NCBI GenBank assembly: GCA_900319895.1
Contig: ONQK01000098.1
Coordinates: forward strand, 1-5,714
Direction: 5' to 3'
From: an uncultured Prevotella sp.
Lineage (GTDB): Bacteria; Bacteroidota; Bacteroidia; Bacteroidales; Bacteroidaceae
DNA: 5,714 nucleotides
Within the stretch, counting starts at the first letter, position 1. Each line of letters starts with the position of its first letter. A program made the position numbers and the translations under genes. Positions 1 to 5,714 of this stretch are shown piece after piece. The notes under the pieces are model-generated. The model saw only the letters and a list, made by a program, of their open reading frames with translations. It searched no databases and had not been told where the DNA came from.

Positions 1-1299
1 AACGACGCTGAGCACATCGGCACCGACGGCGACTGCGGCAACGCCAGCGCCGGCAAGACGGGCGACGGCACCTACAGCTTCGACCTCAACCACCGCGCGT
101 CATACCTGGTGGTGACGCCATCTCATAAGTTAGAAACAAGCACTGGCATTATATGGAAGAGTGTGAAAGTAGAGGAATTAGCTACAGATGGCCCTACACT
201 TTGTGGTGTTTACGACTTCAACGAAACGACTGAAGGGCTATCTAATCCTGTGAGCGACGGAGAAAAATACGTCCTACTTACAGTAGGTGGAACAGCAGGA
301 TTCCCTTTGCCGGATGCTAATGACGTGCAGGCTGACAACACATTGTGGAACAACAATCGCGCATTTATAGTCATCCAGCCAGGCCATCACACTTTACGTT
401 TCACATATACAGTAAGCATTGACGGTGGGACTGACGAGGTATTTACAAAAGACGTAAAGGCACGCGACTTCCTGCCAGGATACTTCACCAACGTGCGCCA
501 CGTTCTTGCCAAAGGACTTTTCAATGGCGGACATCAAGACGCATCAAACGATTTGGCAGGTGAAATCAACGAGTTCTCCACGTCAGGGGCTAGTGGGACT
601 GCCTTTAACTTTGAAGCGGATAACATGTTTTATATATGGGACTATCCTGATCCCATCGATGGTACCCCTTACGATGAATGGCCTGAAACACATCGAAAAG
701 GATATTTCGAATTCGACTTCCCTAGAGAGTCGGTAAATGCATTCAAGGATTTTCCAAATGTGAATGAGATGTGGCATTACTATGCTTACGGAGATGCACA
801 CTATGATGACTCCACTCCTTGGAGTATGGACGGAGGACTTACAGAAAATACTGGCGGCCTATGGCTCAAGAAAAAGCAAACCATATTAAGCGAGAATCTT
901 CCGTTCTCTGATGCTGTTGGAATCGACGGAAAGGATATGCGGATCGAGACGACGACTGAGGGTAATAATATCAGGGCAACAAAAACAATAGGTGATAACT
1001 TGAGAAAGGATATTTCCATTGGCGTACCAGCTCAGAAACAAAACTATTTCTTCCTGCCTGCAATTGTATACAACAACACTACTCTAACTGCGGCACCTGC
1101 AAATGGTAACTGGATCTATTATGGATGTTCTTCGCAAGCCTTGTATATACACTATCAGCCTACATACGGATATAATTCCTATTTAGGCACATGGTGTATT
1201 ATGTTCAAGAGGAGTGACAATTCTGCACAACTATGGACGTATGTTGGCTACAATCAGCCACTGCCAGCAGGTCCTATTGTTGCAAGTTGGTTCAAGTGA
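1..1299 (+). CDS. Fimbrillin-like surface protein with C-terminal Fib_succ/lectin-like domain (5' truncated)
   Basis: The frame is open from base 1, so the true start and any lipoprotein signal lie upstream; the GTG at 109 is only an internal valine. 432 codons are visible, ending in a tandem TGA TAG. Residues about 1-170 resemble the Mfa-like/fimbrillin beta-sandwich of Bacteroidales: an FDLNHRASYL segment near residue 29, then a GFPLP stretch and a 'VIQPGHHTLRFTY' strand. The middle holds PNVNEM (252-257) and GGLWLKKK (285-292), which I recall from large Prevotella/Bacteroides fimbrillin-like proteins. The end (about 349-432), opening with YFFLPA, looks like a diverged Fib_succ_major (FGE/C-type-lectin fold) domain in which the usual YWSSS is replaced by WIYYGCSS. 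The likely role is a cell-surface or fimbria-associated binding protein; the ligand is unknown. GC content drops abruptly near base 120. Family assignment is from memory and moderate; the exact function is not known. Confidence 0.68.
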   Translation, partial: NDAEHIGTDGDCGNASAGKTGDGTYSFDLNHRASYLVVTPSHKLETSTGIIWKSVKVEELATDGPTLCGVYDFNETTEGLSNPVSDGEKYVLLTVGGTAGFPLPDANDVQADNTLWNNNRAFIVIQPGHHTLRFTYTVSIDGGTDEVFTKDVKARDFLPGYFTNVRHVLAKGLFNGGHQDASNDLAGEINEFSTSGASGTAFNFEADNMFYIWDYPDPIDGTPYDEWPETHRKGYFEFDFPRESVNAFKDFPNVNEMWHYYAYGDAHYDDSTPWSMDGGLTENTGGLWLKKKQTILSENLPFSDAVGIDGKDMRIETTTEGNNIRATKTIGDNLRKDISIGVPAQKQNYFFLPAIVYNNTTLTAAPANGNWIYYGCSSQALYIHYQPTYGYNSYLGTWCIMFKRSDNSAQLWTYVGYNQPLPAGPIVASWFK

Positions 1300-1333
1300 T
1301 AGAAATTAGTTGCAACCATTTTGGCTGCTAAAT

Positions 1334-1371
1334 AAACGCCGTTGGTTAAATTCATTTAGCCAACGGCGTTT
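1334..1371. terminator. Bidirectional hairpin terminator between convergent genes
   Basis: A 17-bp inverted repeat (1334-1350 pairing with 1355-1371) with one G-U wobble (1346/1359) and a 4-base loop, TTCA. The outer stem is AAACGCC/GGCGTTT, so on the + strand the stem ends in a short T run (GCGTTTTA). On the - strand it ends in GTTTATTT. It begins 35 bases after the stop of the surface-protein gene and only 4 bases beyond the stop of the glycosyltransferase gene on the other strand. It is therefore well placed to end both transcripts. The U tracts are short, so termination strength on each strand is inferred. Confidence 0.85.
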
Positions 1372-1375
1372 TACT

Positions 1376-2518
1376 CTATATCTTGTGGCAGATAAAATCG
1401 TCTTTATCCGCCATCAGGTAACGCCATTTGTGCAACAAATTGCTCCACATCACTGCAATTTCATAGCCATAGACTTTCCAAAGCGGCAGCGAGAGGTCAA
1501 AATATCGCAGCGTCTTGCGTGCGATGAGTGTTCTCAGGACGATGGTCAGCAAAAACGAGAGCCCTGCTGCGGCGGCGACGAGCCATGACGAGGTCCACAC
1601 GGCCATGCTTGCAGCTGCAATTTGCAGCAGCAAGTTTCCGTGTAATGCCACTTGGTCGACGAAGAATTTGAACCGGAACCCGAAGGAGCGGCGCAGCTGC
1701 TTTCGTGTGGCTTGGTAGAAGAGTTGCTCGTTGCGCCATTTTTTACGGCTGGGCTTGTCTTCTATTGTCCAGCCGTCATGCTCCAAAACGGCAATCGTGT
1801 GTTTTTTTGCTGCGTATTTATTGACCAGGAAGTCGAACTCTCCGCGCAAATATTTCAGGTTTCCTCGATAGCCGTCTTGCTCGAGGAACTCACTTCTCCT
1901 GAATGCCACCGAAGAGCTGTTTGTGCGCCACGGCGTTCCTTTCTGCAGCTGTCGGAACAGATATTGGGCCGTCTGAACACGCCGGAAGCGGTAGAACCCT
2001 TTCGCATGCCTGTCATAGGCCGTATAGCCCACGACGACGCTGGCCCCCTCCCTGCACCGGCTTGCCATTGTCTTCAGCCATTGACGCCCACTGGGTCGGC
2101 AATGGGCGTCGGCCAAGAGCACCCATTCGTGTTTCGCGGCCTTGACTCCCAGTGTGATGGCTAGTTTCCGGCGGTTCATGTACCTTGAGGTGGTCGGGAT
2201 GAAGGTATAATAAAGACGTGGATTGTCCGAGAATCGTTTCAGGACATTTTCTGATTCAACGTCTGTCTTCTCTATCACGACAACGAGCTGGTAGTCTGTT
2301 GCATAATCTTGTTCCAAGAACAAAGGTAAATGGCGCTCCAAGGCTTCTGCCTGCTCAAAAGATGTCAGTAAGACCGTTATGGGCTCCTGAGCTGTTTCTT
2401 CCGCAGCAGCCTTTTCGATACGGGCTCGGCGGAAAAATGGATTTAGCAATGGCGTTAGTAGTGCCAAAACAAATAAGGTCGCAGAAACGACCAGTGTGAC
2501 GGTATCGGGCTGCATCAT
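1376..2518 (-). CDS. Membrane-anchored family 2 glycosyltransferase
   Basis: 380 residues. Residues 6-27 form an N-terminal membrane anchor. A GT-A fold family 2 domain follows (about 46-270): 'PITVLLTSFEQ' is the first beta strand, ADAHCRP (136-142) is the DxD-like motif, TNSSSVAFRRSEF (199-211) is the acceptor-side region, and GEFDF (226-230) sits where the catalytic acidic residues are expected. Two hydrophobic segments (about 293-330) and a third weaker one (345-362) suggest the C terminus is also in the membrane. It probably transfers a sugar from a nucleotide-sugar donor, on the cytoplasmic face, to a lipid or envelope glycan; donor and acceptor cannot be read from the sequence. The usual D-x-D reads D-A-H here. 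The gene starts 9 nt after the lysC stop, so it is almost surely co-transcribed. Two adjacent ATGs (2518 and 2515) are possible starts. Confidence 0.88.
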   Translation of the reverse strand: MMQPDTVTLVVSATLFVLALLTPLLNPFFRRARIEKAAAEETAQEPITVLLTSFEQAEALERHLPLFLEQDYATDYQLVVVIEKTDVESENVLKRFSDNPRLYYTFIPTTSRYMNRRKLAITLGVKAAKHEWVLLADAHCRPSGRQWLKTMASRCREGASVVVGYTAYDRHAKGFYRFRRVQTAQYLFRQLQKGTPWRTNSSSVAFRRSEFLEQDGYRGNLKYLRGEFDFLVNKYAAKKHTIAVLEHDGWTIEDKPSRKKWRNEQLFYQATRKQLRRSFGFRFKFFVDQVALHGNLLLQIAAASMAVWTSSWLVAAAAGLSFLLTIVLRTLIARKTLRYFDLSLPLWKVYGYEIAVMWSNLLHKWRYLMADKDDFICHKI

Positions 2519-2527
2519 TGTCTGTTT

Positions 2528-3859
2528 TTATGAGATTTCGTTGTTATAGAAGAGGTTTTCACTCAATTTGTTCAATGCCGACCGTTTGTCTTGCTGACGG
2601 ACCAGGAAGGAGATGTTGTAATTTGAGGCACCGTAGCTGATCATACGGATAGGAATGTCTTTCAAGGCGTTGATGACAATGTTTTCATACCCCAGATTGC
2701 TCCAGTTCAGGTCGCCCACCACACATACGATGCACATTTGGCTGTCGACGGCAACCACGCCGACATGGCTCAGCTCTTCAACGATTTCCTTCAGGTGCGT
2801 GATGTCGTCAATGGCCATGGAAATGCCCGCCTCGCTAGTACAAAGCATGTCAATGGGTGTCTGGAAGCTCTCGAAGATCTCGAAGACTTTATGTAGGAAT
2901 CCTGTTGCCACGAGCATTCCCGTACTTTTTACCCGGATTGCGGTGATATTGTTTTTAACCGCCACTGCCTTGATCTTCCCCTCAACAAGGGTGTCGTTGA
3001 TCAATGTCCCTTCTGCCTCAGGCTGCATCGTGTTTTTCAGCCGAACCGGTATTTTCGCTTTCTTGGCCGGCGAGATGCATGTCGGATGCAAGATTTTCGC
3101 ACCGAAATAGGCCAGTTCCGCCGCCTCGTCAAAATGCAGCTGGCGCACCGGGTGTGTCTTTTCCACCTCACGCGGATCGTTATTGTGCATGCCGTCAATG
3201 TCTGTCCAGATTTGAATCTCACTTGCCGGCAGCGCTGCTCCGATGAGCGATGCGGTATAGTCGGAACCGCCGCGTTGCAGGTTGTCAGTCTCTCCAAAAG
3301 CATTCATGCAAATGAATCCTTGGGTCACATATACTTGAAATCCAGTGTTCATCGTCATGACCTCGGCCAATTTATCGTGAATGTAAGGCATGTCGGGCTC
3401 ACCGTTTTTGTCCGTCCTCATAAAATCAAGTGCATTGAGCAAAACCGCGCCGCCGGCCACTTCATTGACGTAATGGGCAAACATCGCCGTACTCATGATT
3501 TCACCTTGCGCCACGATGTTTTTTTCTTCGAAAGTCGTAAAATATTCCGACTCGAATGTGCGAAGGTAGTCGAATTTTTCGTGTAAAAAAGCCTGAACCT
3601 GTTGCCTGACTTCTTCCGAGGCGTAAAGCATTGCCGTATGCTGCAAATATTTAGCTTCCAGCGCCTCTATCGATGCTTGCGCCGCCTCATCATCCTTTGC
3701 ATAAAATTGTGCTGCGATTTCGAGCAAGGCATTTGTGGTGCCGCTCATGGCAGACAAAACGACCAGTACAGGCTCTTCTTGCGACAAGACAAGTGCTGCC
3801 ACGTCTTTGATCCTTTCTGGAGTTCCTACGGAAGTTCCTCCAAATTTCATTACCTTCAT
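2528..3859 (-). CDS. lysC: Aspartate kinase, monofunctional, ACT-regulated
   Basis: Catalyses ATP-dependent phosphorylation of L-aspartate to 4-phospho-L-aspartate, the first step towards lysine/diaminopimelate, threonine and methionine, in the cytoplasm. 443 residues, close to E. coli LysC (449), with no homoserine dehydrogenase fused on. The kinase domain shows KFGGTSVG (5-12), LSAMSG (35-40), QGE (118-120), RGGSDYTA (196-203), WTDIDG (218-223) and NDPR (227-230), all expected for ATP and aspartate binding. FGAKILHP (252-259) closes the catalytic half. Two ACT domains follow (about 308-375 and 377-440). The first carries TSEAGIS (341-347) at the position where LysC enzymes bind lysine, so feedback inhibition is likely, but which amino acid inhibits cannot be told. 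The start MKVMKFGG is normal for the family; a second ATG lies three codons in. The gap from the ftsE stop is 40 nt with no obvious terminator. Confidence 0.96.
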   Translation of the reverse strand: MKVMKFGGTSVGTPERIKDVAALVLSQEEPVLVVLSAMSGTTNALLEIAAQFYAKDDEAAQASIEALEAKYLQHTAMLYASEEVRQQVQAFLHEKFDYLRTFESEYFTTFEEKNIVAQGEIMSTAMFAHYVNEVAGGAVLLNALDFMRTDKNGEPDMPYIHDKLAEVMTMNTGFQVYVTQGFICMNAFGETDNLQRGGSDYTASLIGAALPASEIQIWTDIDGMHNNDPREVEKTHPVRQLHFDEAAELAYFGAKILHPTCISPAKKAKIPVRLKNTMQPEAEGTLINDTLVEGKIKAVAVKNNITAIRVKSTGMLVATGFLHKVFEIFESFQTPIDMLCTSEAGISMAIDDITHLKEIVEELSHVGVVAVDSQMCIVCVVGDLNWSNLGYENIVINALKDIPIRMISYGASNYNISFLVRQQDKRSALNKLSENLFYNNEIS

Positions 3860-3899
3860 ATCTTACAATGTGTTTTTATGATGGATGAGATACCATCTT

Positions 3900-4580
3900 C
3901 TACTTACAATATTGGGTCGTCACCTCCTTGAATGTCCCATCTTCACAGCTGAAGACACGTCCCGGGAATTTTTCCAGCAGCGAAATGTTGTGTGTTGACA
4001 TGATGACAGCCCGTCCCTCTTTTCCGATTTCTTTCAGCAGCTCTACTATTCCACACGCCGTTTCCGGATCGAGATTGCCAGTAGGTTCGTCGGCGATGAT
4101 GATGTCTGGCAAATTCAATATGGCCCTGGCGATGGCAATATGCTGCTGCTCTCCACCCGACAATTCGTGCGGCATCTTGTATTTATGGTCGGCCATGCCC
4201 ACTGCCTTCAATACTTCATCAATCCGTGCCTCGCGCCGCTCTTTGTCGCGCCAGCCGGTAGATTTAAGCACAAATTGGAGGTTTTCGTATACAGAACGGT
4301 CTGCCAAGAGCTGAAAATCCTGGAAAATGACCCCCATCTCCTTGCGCAGGCTAGGAATGTCTTTTCGCTTTATCGTTTTGAGATTTCTTCCCATGACTTC
4401 AATCTTATCACCTTCTTCAACGTCTAGCTCACAATAAAACGTCTTCAACAAAGAGCTCTTGCCAGACCCTACTTTGCCGATGAGATAGATGAAATCGCCC
4501 TCTTCAACCTGTAAATTCACCTTTTTCAAGACACAGCATCCGTCTTGGCATATATTAACGTTCTGATAGTCAATCAACAT
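3900..4580 (-). CDS. ftsE: Cell-division ABC transporter ATP-binding protein FtsE
   Basis: ATPase of the FtsEX type, which at the division site works with membrane protein FtsX to control peptidoglycan hydrolases. With the start at 4580 it has 226 residues (E. coli FtsE has 222). Motifs in order: Walker A GKVGSGKSS (35-43), Q-loop FQDFQLL (86-92), signature LSGGEQQHIAIARA (140-153), Walker B with IIIADEPTGNLD (160-171) and H-loop STHN (195-198). All catalytic residues are present, so it should be active. An in-frame ATG at 4610 would add ten residues and overlap the upstream stop by 7 nt. I chose 4580 because FtsE proteins begin directly at the 'LIDYQNVNI' strand. It has no membrane segment and no ftsX beside it; as I recall, Bacteroidetes keep ftsX at another locus. 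A LolD/MacB-type ATPase is the main alternative. Confidence 0.88.
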   Translation of the reverse strand: MLIDYQNVNICQDGCCVLKKVNLQVEEGDFIYLIGKVGSGKSSLLKTFYCELDVEEGDKIEVMGRNLKTIKRKDIPSLRKEMGVIFQDFQLLADRSVYENLQFVLKSTGWRDKERREARIDEVLKAVGMADHKYKMPHELSGGEQQHIAIARAILNLPDIIIADEPTGNLDPETACGIVELLKEIGKEGRAVIMSTHNISLLEKFPGRVFSCEDGTFKEVTTQYCK

Positions 4581-4603
4581 CGCATTTTCATTTAAGTAAA
4601 CAT

Positions 4604-5110
4604 TCAACATTCGTCTTTGTTCAGCGTCCGCAGAATGACGCTCGTGGCACCGATGGTGAACAAAGTCCCGTCATCAATCACCCTGCGCTCATTTTCGCCC
4701 AGGATGTCATTGTCGACGAAAGTCCCTGTATAGCTCGGGCCGTCACGCAACACATATTTCAATCGGTTTCTCTTGTCGCGACTGACCTCTATGATGCAGT
4801 GGGTCAAGTCGACGCTGGGATCGTCTGTGTGGATGGGACAAGTGATGTCATTGCCTTTCATGTTGCGCCCAATCGTGTTTCGCCCCATGTATATAGGGAT
4901 TTCTTGTTTATAGTGGAAAACATTTTCAATGACCACAATCTCCCCAACGGCTTCAGGGCCGACGGCATCGCCTTCTTGTGTCGACTTTATCCTAATGCCA
5001 AACCGATGCTGGCAGTCAGGGCATATCACAATAATAGAGCCGTCCTCATTTCGGCGGCTTTCGTCGAACACAATGTTATTCTTGCATTTCGGGCATCGTA
5101 TCCGTTTCAT
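4604..5110 (-). CDS. Zinc-ribbon and FHA domain protein
   Basis: 168 residues, cytoplasmic, with no signal or membrane segment. The N terminus is a zinc ribbon of the MJ0042-like kind: C6-x2-C9 and C30-x2-C33 separated by 20 residues. A short linker (about 43-65) leads to an FHA domain (about 66-162). FHA landmarks are NTIGR (78-82), GND (86-88), H104 followed by C105, and a strand DGPSYTGTFVDN (123-134). The conserved arginine (R82) and histidine (H104) are kept. The usual serine-arginine pair before the histidine reads D101-L102, and the usual Asn before GT is T128. FHA domains normally read phosphothreonine on partner proteins; here that ability is uncertain. The gene lies 33 nt after the SPOR gene and directly before ftsE, which suggests a role in division or envelope control. 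That role is inferred from position only. Confidence 0.9.
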   Translation of the reverse strand: MKRIRCPKCKNNIVFDESRRNEDGSIIVICPDCQHRFGIRIKSTQEGDAVGPEAVGEIVVIENVFHYKQEIPIYMGRNTIGRNMKGNDITCPIHTDDPSVDLTHCIIEVSRDKRNRLKYVLRDGPSYTGTFVDNDILGENERRVIDDGTLFTIGATSVILRTLNKDEC

Positions 5111-5143
5111 ATCTGTAATAACTGGATGTTCGATGGGCGCATG

Positions 5144-5714
5144 TCAGTTCACCTGCATTACCCAGGCTTCGGCAAAGGCGCTCACGCTGCGCAGATTGCC
5201 CAATGTGCGGTATGCCTCGTTTTTGGACTGATAGCTTCCATAAATCACTTTTACTTCTTTGTTGCGTTTTAACACTTGTGCTTGGTCATACCCCTTTTTA
5301 TGCAACTCTGCGGTATATTCCGTCGCATTTTTTGATGAAATGCGGCTGGCTAGAACAATGGTGAAACAGCCTTTTTCCACTTGCACCAACGATTCCTCCT
5401 TTGCAACAGGCGCTTCAACAACTTTGTTCTCCGCCACCTCAGCCACAATTTCCTCCTTTTGCCCGACAGCATCGTTCGTCACAATCGTTTTAGGCCAAAT
5501 TTTATAGAACAAGGCGCTTGCCTGATTGTTTTGAAGGGGGGATTTCGTGCCAAAATCTATCGGTAAGGAAAATGCAGCGATCAGCACCGCCGCGATGCAG
5601 GCTGCTGCCACTCTGCGCAATGTACTGAGCTTAATGCGCACAACCGTGTCTTCTCTTTCCGTCTCCTCTTTTACGTCCATTTCCCTTTTCACGTCCAAGG
5701 GAAGGATTTGAGCC
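5144..5714 (-). CDS. SPOR-domain membrane protein (5' truncated; probably HU/CCDC81-like N terminus outside the window)
   Basis: The frame runs open to the window end, so the N terminus is missing; 189 residues are visible. Numbered from the TTG at 5698, residues 1-20 are charged and cytoplasmic. Residues 29-45 (RRVAAACIAAVLIAAFS) are one membrane segment, and a linker with many Glu and Val (about 80-108) spans the periplasm. Residues 111-182 form the C-terminal SPOR domain (start FTIVLAS, end EAWVMQ). SPOR domains bind glycan strands lacking stem peptides at the division septum. From memory, a common Bacteroidetes protein has an N-terminal HU-like DNA-binding CCDC81 domain, one membrane segment and a C-terminal SPOR domain. 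The RIKLSTLRRVAAA run fits the membrane region of that family. The missing part is therefore predicted, not seen. It is the first visible gene of the - strand operon. Confidence 0.87.
   Translation of the reverse strand, partial: AQILPLDVKREMDVKEETEREDTVVRIKLSTLRRVAAACIAAVLIAAFSLPIDFGTKSPLQNNQASALFYKIWPKTIVTNDAVGQKEEIVAEVAENKVVEAPVAKEESLVQVEKGCFTIVLASRISSKNATEYTAELHKKGYDQAQVLKRNKEVKVIYGSYQSKNEAYRTLGNLRSVSAFAEAWVMQVN
5663..5698 (-). repeat. Imperfect 18-nt tandem duplication in the SPOR gene
   Basis: On the - strand two 18-base units follow each other in frame, encoding LDVKRE and MDVKEE. They share GGACGT and the following AAA-rich stretch. The duplication adds a charged hexapeptide just before the membrane segment on the cytoplasmic side. 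It is short and could have arisen by slippage; no function is implied. Confidence 0.6.

Noticed and set aside
109..111. GTG at 109 as the start of the surface-protein gene
   Set aside because: The same frame is open back to base 1 and encodes a family-like segment (FDLNHRASYL) just before it, so the GTG is an internal valine and the gene is cut by the window.
1652..2164. 170-codon open frame on the + strand
   Set aside because: It lies wholly antisense to the glycosyltransferase gene, whose protein shows clear motifs; the + strand product has no recognisable domain.
3086..3586. 166-codon open frame on the + strand
   Set aside because: It is antisense to the catalytic part of lysC and has no recognisable motif.
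3860..3899. Possible promoter or terminator between ftsE and lysC
   Set aside because: The 40-nt gap shows no convincing stem-loop and no clear Bacteroidetes-type promoter pair (TTTG about 20 bases before TAnnTTTG).
4799..5272. 157-codon open frame on the + strand
   Set aside because: It runs antisense across the zinc-ribbon/FHA gene and into the SPOR gene, both of which have strong domain evidence.
5696..5698. TTG at 5698 as the start of the SPOR gene
   Set aside because: The frame stays open to the window end, and the family normally has a large N-terminal cytoplasmic domain before the membrane segment.
1..5714. CRISPR array, tRNA, insertion sequence or reverse transcriptase gene
   Set aside because: No regularly spaced repeats, tRNA-like fold, transposase motif or reverse-transcriptase motif was seen on either strand.

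Overview
The window looks like the chromosome of a Bacteroidales bacterium, probably Prevotella or a close relative. This rests on three things recognised from memory of protein families, with no search run: a fimbrillin-like surface protein, the phylum-typical SPOR protein with a single membrane segment, and ribosome-binding regions without clear Shine-Dalgarno sequences. Genes fill almost the whole window. No tRNA, rRNA, CRISPR array or insertion sequence was seen.

Left part (1-1299, + strand): the 3' portion of a large fimbrillin-like surface or fimbrial-tip type protein, cut by the window start. Its C-terminal segment resembles the FGE/C-type-lectin-like 'Fib_succ_major' domain. The first 120 bases are about 67% GC by hand count and the next 120 about 42%, a sharp compositional break inside the reading frame.

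Convergence (1300-1375): a short gap holding one long hairpin that can terminate both converging transcripts.

Right part (1376-5714, - strand): five closely packed genes, read from right to left and probably one operon. They are a SPOR-domain membrane protein (cut by the window end), a zinc-ribbon/FHA protein, the FtsE-type ABC ATPase, a monofunctional aspartate kinase (LysC), and a membrane-anchored family 2 glycosyltransferase. Gaps are 33, 23 (or a 7-nt overlap, depending on the ftsE start), 40 and 9 nt.

Inferred theme: most of the operon concerns the cell envelope. SPOR domains bind septal peptidoglycan, FtsE powers divisome control of peptidoglycan hydrolysis, aspartate kinase feeds the lysine/diaminopimelate pathway, and the glycosyltransferase probably makes an envelope glycan. 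The zinc-ribbon/FHA protein is the least understood member. Its FHA domain has lost two of the usual phosphothreonine-contact residues, and it sits between two division-type genes. No ftsX partner lies in the window.
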